This document shows positions 52,571 to 61,611 of a stretch of 64,000 nt of DNA, piece after piece. Below the pieces are notes generated by a model, which was not told where the DNA came from, made no database searches, and saw only the letters and a list, made by a program, of their open reading frames with translations. This stretch comes from Bog-473 sp963788585. Lineage in GTDB: Bacteria; Actinomycetota; Acidimicrobiia; Acidimicrobiales; RAAP-2. Location: assembly GCA_963788585.1 (NCBI GenBank), contig CAWBHA010000003.1, positions 1,612,001-1,676,000 of the forward strand. Direction: 5' to 3'. The number at the start of each line of letters is the position of its first letter. The first letter of the stretch is position 1. A program made the translations under genes and the position numbers.

Positions 52571-52600
52571 AGACTACGACGTGAATGGCCGATCGGTCAA
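52571..52600 (-). promoter_or_regulatory. Promoter TTGACC-18-TAGTCT with palindromic operator for the P450-TetR gene
   Basis: Read leftward, TTGACC (52600-52595) and TAGTCT (52576-52571) are 18 bases apart. TGGCCGATCGGTCA at 52586-52599 is a 14-base palindrome with one mismatched pair (core CCGATCGG) overlapping the -35. Autoregulation by the TetR half of the fusion is a natural guess. Confidence 0.55.
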
Positions 52601-52613
52601 CCGGTCCAGAACC

Positions 52614-53249
52614 TCACCCGCTCGTGCCGCGCACCGCCTCGAACCTGATCCCGTCGAGGATCATCCTGAGAAGTCGGGCGGTCTGCTCGGGCGGGAGGCC
52701 CGCGTTCGTGCAGACCGGAGTCACCAATTGCATCACGTCCGACCCGTCGACGTCGGCTCGGACAGCGCCGGCATCCTTCGCACGGTCGATGACGAGGTCG
52801 AACGAGGACCAGATCAGCTCCCGCGCCTGAGACCTGAATTCCGGCTTCTTCTCGAAGGCCTGTTGCAGCTCGGTCAAGAGTGCCTGTTTGGTCTGCGCGT
52901 AGCGCATGAACGCTTCGAAGAACGTCTCGACGGCGGCCCACGGCTCGAGCTCGGCCACGACGCGCTGGGCCGTCGCCCTCAGTTCCTCTACGTCGCTCTG
53001 GTACACCGCCTCGACGAGGTCCAGCCGCTGCGGGAAATGACGATAGAGCGTGCCGACGCCGACGCCGGCCCGCTTGGCGATCGCCTCCATCGACGCCCCC
53101 GCGCCCTCCGCTGAGAACACGTCGCGCGCCGCGGCGACCAGAAGCTCACGATTGCGGCGGGCGTCGGCGCGCATCGGCCGATCCTGGTCCCTCGAGTCCC
53201 CCTCTGAGGACCGGGTTCCCACCGCGATGTCGGCCTTTGGCGTCGCCAT
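52614..53249 (-). CDS. TetR/AcrR family regulator of the divergent exporter gene
   Basis: 211-residue TetR repressor. HTH at 53-72 (MEAIAKRAGVGVGTLYRHFP); the C-terminal domain resembles TetR_C regulators of drug exporters. It is divergent from an MFS exporter gene across 113 bases that hold two operator palindromes, the textbook layout of an exporter/repressor pair. The first 25 residues are polar and could be trimmed by an internal start (Met26, PMRADARRNRE), but ATG 53249 is preceded by a purine-rich GAAAG tract. Confidence 0.92.
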   Translation of the reverse strand: MATPKADIAVGTRSSEGDSRDQDRPMRADARRNRELLVAAARDVFSAEGAGASMEAIAKRAGVGVGTLYRHFPQRLDLVEAVYQSDVEELRATAQRVVAELEPWAAVETFFEAFMRYAQTKQALLTELQQAFEKKPEFRSQARELIWSSFDLVIDRAKDAGAVRADVDGSDVMQLVTPVCTNAGLPPEQTARLLRMILDGIRFEAVRGTSG

Positions 53250-53281
53250 CTTTCTTTTTCTTTCTTTCTCCCCCTATGGGG

Positions 53282-53328
53282 TTGTTAAACGGAGGCAGCC
53301 TCCGTATACTAACCGGAGGAAGCTTCCG
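53282..53328 (+). promoter_or_regulatory. Exporter promoter TTGTTA-17-TATACT flanked by twin TetR operators
   Basis: TTGTTA (53282-53287) and TATACT (53305-53310) are exactly 17 bases apart. Operator 1, a perfect 17-base palindrome with core CGGAGGC-A-GCCTCCG (53289-53305), fills the spacer. Operator 2, CGGAGGAAGCTTCCG (53314-53328), lies just downstream of the -10. Centres are 24 bases apart, on the same DNA face within rounding. The sites serve the MFS gene at 53363 and probably the divergent tetR as well. Confidence 0.8.
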
Positions 53329-53362
53329 CTTATCCAGATTAGCAGCGGAAAGGTCGTAGTCA

Positions 53363-54985
53363 ATGCCCAATTCAACCCTTGTCCCTTCACGCCCCGAAAG
53401 CGGCAGCGTGGGGTCGTCCGCCGAGGTTATCCCTGGTCCTCGAGGCGTACCTCGCCTCCGGAGTGGCTCGATCCTCCTCGCCGTGATCCTGACCGCCCAG
53501 CTCATGGTCGTGTTGGACGCCACCATCGTGAACGTCGCCCTTCCGCACATCCAGCGCAGCCTGGGCTTCTCCACGAGCGGGCTCTCGTGGGTCATCAATG
53601 CCTACATCCTCACCTTCGGGGGGTTCCTGTTGCTCGGCGCGAGGGCGGGTGACCTCTTCGGCCGACGGCGGGTGTTCCTGGTCGGCATCGCGATCTTCGC
53701 GGTCAGCTCCCTGCTGGGTGGTCTGGCCGTCAGCGGATGGACGTTGCTCGCTGCTCGGGCGGTCCAAGGGACGGGGGCGGCATTGGCAGCACCGTGCGCG
53801 CTCTCCCTTCTCACCACCGCCTTCCCCGAAGGCCAACAACGGGTGCGCGCCATCGGGATGTACACGACCGTGTCGGCAGCGGGCGGCGCGATCGGGCTGG
53901 TCGCCGGTGGGCTGCTCACAGAGCTGGTCTCCTGGCGCTGGGTCATGTTCGTCAACGTGCCCATCGGGCTCGCGGTCTGGCTTCTGGGTCGGGTCGTCAT
54001 CGGCGAAACCGAGCGTCAGCACGGACACTTCGACCTGGTCGGTGCGCTCACGTGCACCATCGGGGTGACCGGAGTTGTGTTGGGGCTCGTCGAGGCCGGT
54101 TCAATGGGATGGACGAATCCCGTGTCGGTCGGCGCGCTCGTCTGCGGTGTCGTCGTCCTCGCCTACTTCCTCCACCACGAGAGCCGCATGGAGGAGCCGA
54201 TCCTGCCGCTCCGGCTGCTGGCGCACTCCACGCGCAACTCGGCCAACGCGGCGCGCGCCCTCTTGTACGCCGGCTTCTACGGCCTCTTCTATTTCATGGC
54301 CCAATTCCTGCAGGACGTCCAGGGGTACAGCCCGCTGCGGGCCGGAGTCGCGTTCATTCCAATGCCGGCCTCCGTCTTCCTGGCCTCGCAGCTCACCAGT
54401 CGGGTCTTGCTTCGTCGCCTGCCCCAGAAGGTGGTGATGATCACCGGCAGCACCATCGCCATCGCCGGGCTCTTGCTGGCCACGCGAGTGGGGGCCGGGT
54501 CGCCGTACTCCCAGATCGCGGTCAGCCTCGTGCTGATCGGTGCGGGCAGCGGCATGACGCTGGTGCCCCTCACGTCGGCCTCGCTGGCCGAGGTGGAGCC
54601 CGAGATCGCGGGAGCCGCATCAGGACTCGTGAACGTGTCCCAGCAGCTCGGTGCCGCGGTCGGTCTCGCCGTCCTCGTCACGGTCTTCAACTCGCTGACC
54701 GGCCATGCCCAGCTGGCGCCCGGGTCGACCACTTCCGCATCGGTCCACTCCCTCGACGGCGTCTTCGGGGTTGCGGCACTCTTTGCGTTGGGTGCGCTCG
54801 CGACCATCGTCTTCGGCGTGCGCCGTCCGGCCGCGTCGCCGGCCGTCGTTGCCGAGCGGGAAGGTGCGCGAGCCATCGAGCAGCGAAGTGGGCTCGTCAC
54901 CCTCAACGGAAAGCTCCTCGCCCATGGTCAGCACGGAGAAGACGGGTGTGACGAGTGTGCGGCTGCCGCAGTCCTCGGCGCGTGA
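53363..54985 (+). CDS. MFS multidrug exporter, DHA2 (EmrB/QacA) family
   Basis: 540-residue 14-helix proton-driven exporter in the inner membrane. The DHA2 signature LDATIVNVALP is at 51-61 in helix 1, motif A (GARAGDLFGRRR) lies between helices 2 and 3, and the antiporter-type helix-5 region AAGGAIGLVAGGLL is present. The cytoplasmic C-terminal tail after the last helix ends with a CDEC motif, which is unusual. Regulated by the twin operators and the divergent TetR gene. Likely exports toxic intermediates or drugs. It ends 9 bases from the convergent amidohydrolase. Confidence 0.94.
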   Translation: MPNSTLVPSRPESGSVGSSAEVIPGPRGVPRLRSGSILLAVILTAQLMVVLDATIVNVALPHIQRSLGFSTSGLSWVINAYILTFGGFLLLGARAGDLFGRRRVFLVGIAIFAVSSLLGGLAVSGWTLLAARAVQGTGAALAAPCALSLLTTAFPEGQQRVRAIGMYTTVSAAGGAIGLVAGGLLTELVSWRWVMFVNVPIGLAVWLLGRVVIGETERQHGHFDLVGALTCTIGVTGVVLGLVEAGSMGWTNPVSVGALVCGVVVLAYFLHHESRMEEPILPLRLLAHSTRNSANAARALLYAGFYGLFYFMAQFLQDVQGYSPLRAGVAFIPMPASVFLASQLTSRVLLRRLPQKVVMITGSTIAIAGLLLATRVGAGSPYSQIAVSLVLIGAGSGMTLVPLTSASLAEVEPEIAGAASGLVNVSQQLGAAVGLAVLVTVFNSLTGHAQLAPGSTTSASVHSLDGVFGVAALFALGALATIVFGVRRPAASPAVVAEREGARAIEQRSGLVTLNGKLLAHGQHGEDGCDECAAAAVLGA

Positions 54986-54994
54986 AGCGTCGCC

Positions 54995-55861
54995 TCAGAA
55001 GCGATAGACCCTTTCGGCCGTCCCGGCAAAGAGGCGGTCGCGGGACTCGCCGTCGAGGCCCGTCGTGACAGCGCTGAACGTTGCATACAGGTCGTCGAAG
55101 CTGCCAGCCATCGAGTCGACGGGAAAGTTGCTGGCGAACATGCACCGATCGACCCCGAAGGCCTCAATGGCGTATTCCAGCCAGGGCGCGAGCACGTCGA
55201 CGCGCGTGGACCCGAAGGGCATCGCGAGACCCGACAGCTTGCACACGACGTTGTCACCGACCGCGGCCAGGGCGTCCATGCCACTCCGCCACAGGCGGTA
55301 CTCCTCGTCGGAATCGTTGCGCGGCCACCCCGTGTGCTCGACGACGATCACGAGGTCACCGAAGGCCGCCACGCGTGCCGCGGCCGCCTCGAGCTGGTCC
55401 GGATGCGCCATCAGCTCGAACACCAGGCTCCGGTCTTGCATCGCGCGCAACACCTCGGCCTCGGGAACGGGGTTCCCGAGGGGACCCATCGGGCGGATCC
55501 CGCGGAAGCGTGACGCGGCCATCTGCCGGTCGAGGAGCTCGACGGCCTGGGCCACCGTGTCCGTCGGGGGAAGTCCGCCGATGAGTGCGTCCGGCCCCCC
55601 GTTGGCCTGAGCCGTGCGGTCGAGCTCGATGGTCTCGTCGACGGAGTGACGTCCGGTGGCCGCAGCGACGTTGACGATCTTCTCGACGTTCCAGGCGGCC
55701 GTCTCGGTCCGGTAGATCTCGATGTCGAAGCGACGGTTCATCCTCGACGCATCTCCCGAGCCGTGCTGAGGTCGAGCCGAGAGATAGGGATACCAGTCCG
55801 TGCGGGCGGGATCCCAGAGATGCACGTGCGCATCGACGATCCGGGTTGGCGGGGTTGCCAT
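54995..55861 (-). CDS. COG3618-type amidohydrolase (lactonase-like)
   Basis: 288-residue amidohydrolase of the branch containing 2-pyrone-4,6-dicarboxylate lactonase and sugar lactonases. Unlike the other amidohydrolases in this window it has true His12-x-His14 (VDAHVHLWD). The later His is in VVEHTGWP; the usual final Asp is Asn in MFASNFPVDS, as in part of this subfamily. ATG 55861 overlaps the SDR stop (TGATG). It is the last gene of a BVMO-SDR-amidohydrolase operon, so opening the lactone produced by the BVMO is the likely role. Confidence 0.9.
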   Translation of the reverse strand: MATPPTRIVDAHVHLWDPARTDWYPYLSARPQHGSGDASRMNRRFDIEIYRTETAAWNVEKIVNVAAATGRHSVDETIELDRTAQANGGPDALIGGLPPTDTVAQAVELLDRQMAASRFRGIRPMGPLGNPVPEAEVLRAMQDRSLVFELMAHPDQLEAAAARVAAFGDLVIVVEHTGWPRNDSDEEYRLWRSGMDALAAVGDNVVCKLSGLAMPFGSTRVDVLAPWLEYAIEAFGVDRCMFASNFPVDSMAGSFDDLYATFSAVTTGLDGESRDRLFAGTAERVYRF

Positions 55862-57517
55862 CACGCCTCTCCCTGTCGACGCGGGCGGCCCGCTCCGACC
55901 ATGTCCTCGAGGGCGGGGTCGAACCACGCAGGGACCGACGGCCCCCCGTAGATCACGGTCCCGGTCGGATGTGGGTGGCTGCGCAGCCCGATCCACCCGC
56001 GTCCCACGACCAGCTCGGCCCCGGCGAGGGCTGCGGCTTCGTCCTCGCCGAGCAGGTGGGCGACCAGCGCGCCGGCCGGCTCGCTCGCCTCGTCGTCGGT
56101 CTCCATGCCGACCGCGTAGGCGGTGACCCGTCCTGCCGTGCCGCTCGCCGCGGCGCGCGCCAGCTGCGCCGCGGCCTGCGCCCGGCTGCGCCCCGCAGGG
56201 CTGGCGGCGTCTGTGAGCGTCACGAGCCGTACCGGACAGCCGACCTGCGTCGCGTAGTCGGACGCCGCCGCGGGCCCAGGACGCGTCGGCGTGCAGCTGC
56301 GCCGTGATCCCCTGGTGGTCGGCCAGGATGCCCTCCCAGCCGACCGTCGACGGCACGGCGAACTGCTGACCCGCGAGGGCCAGCACGACGGCGTCGACCG
56401 GGCCGGACGCCTCGCCGACGGCGCGCAGCGCGGCGGCGGCCGCGTCGAAACCGCCGACGGGTTCGACGCGGTGGCAGGTGATCGAACGGGCTTCGAGGGC
56501 GGCGACGAGCGACCCGGTCAGGCGCGGGCGATCACTGACGACGACGCAGGATCGCAGTCCGCTCGCAATCGGCGTGCCGGTGGGCGCCGCATCGAAGATC
56601 GCCCCGAACCGGGGATTGGTGCCACCCTGGGTCGCCTGTTGGGCCTCGGCGGTGACGAAGGCGCGCGGAACGACCGCCTCGAGGACGGCGTCGAGCGAAA
56701 CGGCTCCGTCGGTGCGGACGACCTCGAGCAGGCGCGGTTGAGCGACGACGGCGACCTCCGGCCCACCGGCGAACAGGACCTGACCGGTGCACCAGCCGAA
56801 CCCGTCACCGACCAGGTGTGCTCCGAGTGGCCCGAGGTTCTCTGGTCCTGGCATTGCGTCGAGCGTCAGCCCGCCCCCGCCCCCCTGTCGCCCCTCTTGA
56901 CGGGCGCGTTCCAGCGCTGCGGCGACCATCCGTGTGTACGCAATGGGGGACAGGGCGTTCACCGTCACGCCGGGCGGAGCATGACGGCCGAGCTGCCACG
57001 TCAGGGAGGCCACCGCCCGCTTCGCGCAGCTGTAGCCGCCGGCGTCGGCGGCACGCCATCCCGAGCCCGAGGTGACGCCGAGGATGCGCCCGTGCCCCGC
57101 CTCGGCCATCAGGGGCAACGCGGCACCGAGCACGTTGAGGTAACCCCCGAGGTGCACCGAAAGGAGTGCGAGCCAGTCCTGCTCGGTGCCCCTGGCGAAG
57201 TAGGACTGGCGGGTGATGCCGGCGACGTTGACGACGGCGTCGAGCCCCCCGTGCCGGTCCACCAGCTCGGCGAACAGCCCGCGCAGCGCCTCTCCGTCGG
57301 TGACCGACGCCGAAGAGGCCTGTGCCAGACCGCCGGCCGCGACGATTCGACCGGCCGTGGTCTCCTCCGCCCGGGGCAACTCCTCGGTGCCGTCGAGACT
57401 CACGAGCGGGTCGACGGTGACGACGAACCACCCGCCGCGACCGAGCTCTTCGGCGATCGCGGCGCCGATGCCGCCGCCGCCGCCGGTCACGACGGCCACC
57501 CTCTGACGAGGGCTCAC
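55861..57517 (-). pseudogene. SDR with long C-terminal extension, broken by a one-base insertion
   Basis: The N-terminal 250 residues are an SDR: TGGGGGIG at 11-18, catalytic Ser150, Tyr162 and Lys166 (YSCAK). A second part of about 300 residues follows; it includes a Rossmann-like stretch (RSCVVVSDRPRLTGSLVAAL) and ends with WFDPALEDMVGAGRP. The frame breaks at about 56272-56274; dropping one base of the GGG there restores SWAAAASDYATQVG and a 551-residue protein ending at the TGA that overlaps the next gene. GTG 57517 overlaps the BVMO stop (GTGA). Probably a sequence error. It would oxidise or reduce an alcohol/ketone next to the BVMO step. Confidence 0.82.
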
Positions 57518-59343
57518 GGAGCGCTGGACCGGACGTCGAGCTCCAGGCCCTCGAAGGTGCCGTCTTCGAGCCACCGCTCCAGAAGCTCGCGGTAACCGAA
57601 CCAGTCACCCAACCGACCCCCGTAGTTCCCGGAGAGAGGGCTCACGTCTTCCGGACGGCCCTCGTTGTTGATCCGCGACGGGGTGCAGGCGGACATGACG
57701 CCGCTGGCGTCGATGAAGTCGTCGAGAATGGCCTGCGTCCACGCCTTCTCGGCTTCGGCGCTCACGTCGAAGACCTCGACGCCGCTGTCGTGCAGCAGGC
57801 CCACGGCCCGCCCGATGAACTCCGCGCCGAGGACGGCCAGCTGCGTGTAGTTGACGGTGACGACCGACTGTTGCGTCGGTGCGGGGGTGACGAAGAGATT
57901 GGGGAAGCCACGGCTCATGATGCCGAAGAGCGTGCGCGGACCGTCGGCCCATTTGTCGGCGAGCGTCACGCCGTCGCGTCCGACGATCTCGTGCCCGGCC
58001 CTGCGGTAGAGCGGGGTGCGCTCGGCCTCGAACCCCGTTCCATAGATGATGCAGTCGACCTCGTACTGCGTGCCGTCGACGACGGGACCCTTCTCCGTGA
58101 TCCGCTCGATGCCGCCGGGGCAGTCGATCAGGCTGATGCGCGGCGTGTTGAACGCCGGCAGGTACTCGTCGTGGAAGCAGGGCCGCTTGCAGATATACCG
58201 GTAGTACGGCTTCAGGATTTCGGCCATCGCCGGGTCTGCGACCAATTCCTCGACGCGCCGGCGATGGGCTTCCATGACCTCGAAGTCGGTCTCCTCGACG
58301 TTGCGCTGGATCTCCTTGCGCGTCATGCCGTCGCGGATCCGCGGGTTGTTGATGACCGCATAGTTCTGCGTCCACCCGTCGTCCACCTCGTCGACCTCCA
58401 CGGGGCGGCCGATCATGATCGCCTGGAAGTTGTCCATCCGGGCCCGCTGCCAACCCGGTTCGAAGTCCGTGCCGAAGTCCGCCTCGGTCGGACGGTTGCC
58501 CCGTTCGCCGATGGCCGAGGGAGTGCGCTGGAACACGTAGAGGTGCTTGGCCGACTCCGCCAACGGCGGCACGGCCTGAATGCCGCTCGCCCCGGTGCCG
58601 AGAAGGGCGACGACCTTGTCGTTCAGGCCGGTGAGCGCTTCGTCGGTGCCGCCACCGGTGTACTCGTAGTCCCAGCGTGCCGTGTGGAACGAATGGCCGG
58701 CGAAGTCCTCCATGCCCTCGATGGCGGGCAGTTTCATGAGGTTGAGGATCCCAACGGCCAGGACGTACCAGCGACAGTCGACCTGGTCGCCGCGGTCGGT
58801 GTGGATGCGCCAGCGGGCCAGGTCCTCGTGCCACTCGGCGCGCGTGACTCCGGTGTGGAAGAGCGCCTCGTCCTCCAGGCGGTAGCGCTCGGCGATCCGT
58901 TCGAGGTGGCCCCGGATCTCGTCTCCCGACGCGTAGCGGCGCGTCGGGATGTAGTCGAACTCCTCGAGCATCGGCATGTAGATGTACGACTCGACGTCAC
59001 ACATGACCCCGGGGTAGCGGTTCCAGTACCAGGTGCCCCCGATGCCACCGGCCTGATCGACGATCCGGATGCGCTCGATTCCGGCTTTCCGGAGGTTGGC
59101 GCCGACCAGGACCCCGGCGATGCCGCCCCCCACGATGACGACATCGACCTCGTCCGTCACAGGGCTGCGCTCGATGGGCGGGGTGAACGGGTCGGCGCGG
59201 AAGCGAGCGAAATGCTCGTCCGTCCGGAGGTCGCGAATGTCAGAACGGCCCTCGACGAGGCGCTTGTCGCGCTCGGCGCGGTACTTGGTGTGGACGGCTT
59301 CGGCGTCGAACGCCGGACCTGACCGCGGCGGTCGGGCGGACAT
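57514..59343 (-). CDS. Type I Baeyer-Villiger monooxygenase
   Basis: 609-residue FAD/NADPH enzyme that inserts oxygen next to a ketone, giving an ester or lactone. FAD motif GGGIAG at 72-77, GGTWYWNRYPG at 102-112, the BVMO fingerprint FAGHSFHTARW at 214-224 (Phe-x-Gly-x3-His-Thr-x2-Trp) and the NADPH motif GTGASG at 249-254. The 60-residue N-terminal extension is typical of the larger cyclopentadecanone/steroid-type BVMOs. It is first in a three-gene overlapping operon with an SDR and a lactonase-like amidohydrolase, which fits ketone to lactone to hydroxy acid. Confidence 0.95.
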   Translation of the reverse strand: MSARPPRSGPAFDAEAVHTKYRAERDKRLVEGRSDIRDLRTDEHFARFRADPFTPPIERSPVTDEVDVVIVGGGIAGVLVGANLRKAGIERIRIVDQAGGIGGTWYWNRYPGVMCDVESYIYMPMLEEFDYIPTRRYASGDEIRGHLERIAERYRLEDEALFHTGVTRAEWHEDLARWRIHTDRGDQVDCRWYVLAVGILNLMKLPAIEGMEDFAGHSFHTARWDYEYTGGGTDEALTGLNDKVVALLGTGASGIQAVPPLAESAKHLYVFQRTPSAIGERGNRPTEADFGTDFEPGWQRARMDNFQAIMIGRPVEVDEVDDGWTQNYAVINNPRIRDGMTRKEIQRNVEETDFEVMEAHRRRVEELVADPAMAEILKPYYRYICKRPCFHDEYLPAFNTPRISLIDCPGGIERITEKGPVVDGTQYEVDCIIYGTGFEAERTPLYRRAGHEIVGRDGVTLADKWADGPRTLFGIMSRGFPNLFVTPAPTQQSVVTVNYTQLAVLGAEFIGRAVGLLHDSGVEVFDVSAEAEKAWTQAILDDFIDASGVMSACTPSRINNEGRPEDVSPLSGNYGGRLGDWFGYRELLERWLEDGTFEGLELDVRSSAP

Positions 59344-59594
59344 TCAGAACGCGGCCCGAAGCGGCTCGGGTCTCGACTCAGCTTCAGCGATTGGCGACGT
59401 CATGGTGTGCGTGTTCCGGTGGTCCACGGGCGATTGCAGCCCGAGGTTTAGCAGATTGCACCAAGGTACCTGATCAGGGACGGGAAGCGGCCCGGGGCCT
59501 TCCCGCGACGGGCGCGATCCCGTGCACGCGACCGAGCCGATCCGGGTAGCGTGACTTGGGGCGGCTGGGCGGCGATCTCGTGGGGAGGTGCAGG

Positions 59595-60771
59595 GTGCCC
59601 GAACTGGCTGAGGGGCTGCGCGTGGTGGACGCCGACTCCCACATGACGGAGCGTCACGATCTCTTCACCGCGCCGCGCGCCGAAGGGGTACGAGGACCGG
59701 GTGCCCCACGTCGAGCAGATCGACGGGACCGACACCTGGGTCATCGAGGGCACGACGTTCGGAAAGGCCGGATCGGGAGGCACCATCGACCACGACGGCA
59801 AGAAGCATCCTTTTCAGGACTCCCAGGGCGGAGCGTGGCGGATCGACGATGTGCATCCCGCAGCCTGGGATCCCACGGAGCGGCTGATGCTGAACGACCG
59901 GTTGGGCATCGACACCCAGGTGCTGTTCCCCAACTCCATGGGCATCGGTGGCCAGAACCTGGCGAGCTCGGTCGAAGACCCGGTACTGCTGCGGCTTTGC
60001 GTCGAGCTCTACAACGACGCCATGGCGGAGGTGCAGGAGCAATCGGGGAACCGGCTGCTGCCGATGCCGATCATGCCGGCGTGGGAAGTCGAGGCCAGCG
60101 TCCGGGAGGCCAAGCGCTGCGCCGACATGGGCTACCGGGGTGTGAACCTGACGGCCGACCCGCAGGACTCGGGCGCCCCCGACCTGGGAGACCCGGCCTG
60201 GGATCCGTTCTGGGAGGTCTGTGCCGGTCTCGGTCTTCCGGTCCACTTCCACATCGGCGCCAGCCAGACCGCGTTGACGTACTTCGGCACCACGTTCTGG
60301 CCCAGCCAGGACGATTACGTCAAGCCGGCGATCGGCGGCGCGTCGCTCTTCCAGAACAATTCGCGCCTGCTCTTGAACAGCGCGTACTCCGGGATATTCG
60401 ACCGTCACCCCAACCTCAGGATGGTGTCCGTCGAGAGCGGCATCGGCTGGGTGCCGTTCATGCTCGAGGCGATGGACTACGAGCTCGAGGAGAATGCGCC
60501 CGAGTGGTTTCACAAGCTCGAGAAGCTCCCGTCGGAGTACTTTCGCGACAACTGGTACGCGACGTTCTGGTTCGAGACTGGCCGAGGTGACCTGCAGCAC
60601 CTCGTCGATGCCGTCGGCGAGGACAACATCATGTTCGAGACCGACTTTCCCCACCCGACCTGCCTCCACCCGAACCCGCTGGAGCTCGTCCACGAGAAGA
60701 TCGCGGCCCTGCGCGCGGAGACGCAACGCAAGATCATGGGCGAGAACGCGGTCAAGCTCTACCGGCTCTAA
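59595..60771 (+). pseudogene. Amidohydrolase family 2, broken by a one-base insertion
   Basis: The 5' frame from GTG 59595 (ribosome site GGGGAGG) encodes VVDADSHMTERHDLFTA (Asp14-x-His16) and then leaves the family frame. From YEDRVPHVEQIDG on (about 59690) the correct frame continues to 60771 with FHIGASQT and FETDFPHPT. One extra base in 59669-59680 explains it; the corrected junction reads LFTARAPKGYEDRVPH and the protein has 391 residues. It precedes an SDR gene by 42 bases on the same strand. Otherwise intact, so a sequence error is most likely. Confidence 0.85.
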
Positions 60772-60813
60772 ACGCGACACGCGAGACGCGGCTCCGAGAT
60801 ACCACGAGACACG

Positions 60814-61584
60814 ATGCGGACACCGGAGGAACTTTTTGACCTGAGCGGCAAGGTCGCCCTGGTGACGGGTGGCAGTCGGGGAATCGGCCGGGCCATCGCC
60901 GCAGGTCTCGCCTCGGCGGGCGCCGACGTCCTCGTCGCCAGCCGCAAGCTGGAGAGCTGCGAGGCCGCGGCCGCAGAGATCGCGGCGGCCACCGGCCGGC
61001 GCGTCCTCCCGGTCGCCTGTCACGTGGGCCGCTGGGACGAATGTGACGGGCTCGTCGATGCGCTCTACCGCGAGTACGGACGTTGCGACGTGCTCGTGAA
61101 CAACGCTGGCATGTCGCCGGCTTATGGCGACCTGGCCTCGGTCAGCGAGGATCTCTACGACAAGGTCCATGCCATCAACGCGCGAGGACCCTTTCGGCTC
61201 AGTGCCTTGATCGGCGCGCGGATGGCTGGCGACGATGGCGGTTCGATCATCAACGTGTCGTCGGTGGGATCGCTGCGCCCGACCGCGACCGACCTGCCCT
61301 ACGCCATGGCCAAGGCGGCACTCAACGCCCTGACCCTCGGGCTGGCCGGGGTCTGGGCCCCGCGGGTGCGGGCGAACCTCGTGCTCCCGAGCGCAACGGA
61401 GACGGACCTGACCAGCGGGTGGCCGTCCGACACCAAGGCCCGCATAGCGGAGCTCAACCCGATGAAGCGGATGGGGCATCCCGAGGACGTGGTCGGAGCC
61501 TGCATCTTCTTGGCCAGCGACGCAGCCAGCTATGTCAACGGGGCCCAGCTGCCGGTCGACGGCGGGCTCTACCGCACACTGTGA
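60814..61584 (+). CDS. Short-chain dehydrogenase/reductase
   Basis: 256-residue classical SDR: TGGSRGIG at 18-25, NNAG at 96-99, catalytic Ser149/150, Tyr163 and Lys167 (YAMAK). Arg44-Lys45 after the second strand (VASRKLE) favours NADP(H). It resembles FabG-like and carveol/borneol-type dehydrogenases. It follows the frameshifted amidohydrolase by 42 bases, so co-transcription is likely. It converges on the Rieske oxygenase gene with a 27-base gap. Confidence 0.92.
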   Translation: MRTPEELFDLSGKVALVTGGSRGIGRAIAAGLASAGADVLVASRKLESCEAAAAEIAAATGRRVLPVACHVGRWDECDGLVDALYREYGRCDVLVNNAGMSPAYGDLASVSEDLYDKVHAINARGPFRLSALIGARMAGDDGGSIINVSSVGSLRPTATDLPYAMAKAALNALTLGLAGVWAPRVRANLVLPSATETDLTSGWPSDTKARIAELNPMKRMGHPEDVVGACIFLASDAASYVNGAQLPVDGGLYRTL

Positions 61585-61611
61585 GGTGGGTGCGAAGCCG
61601 CGAACGGCCGA

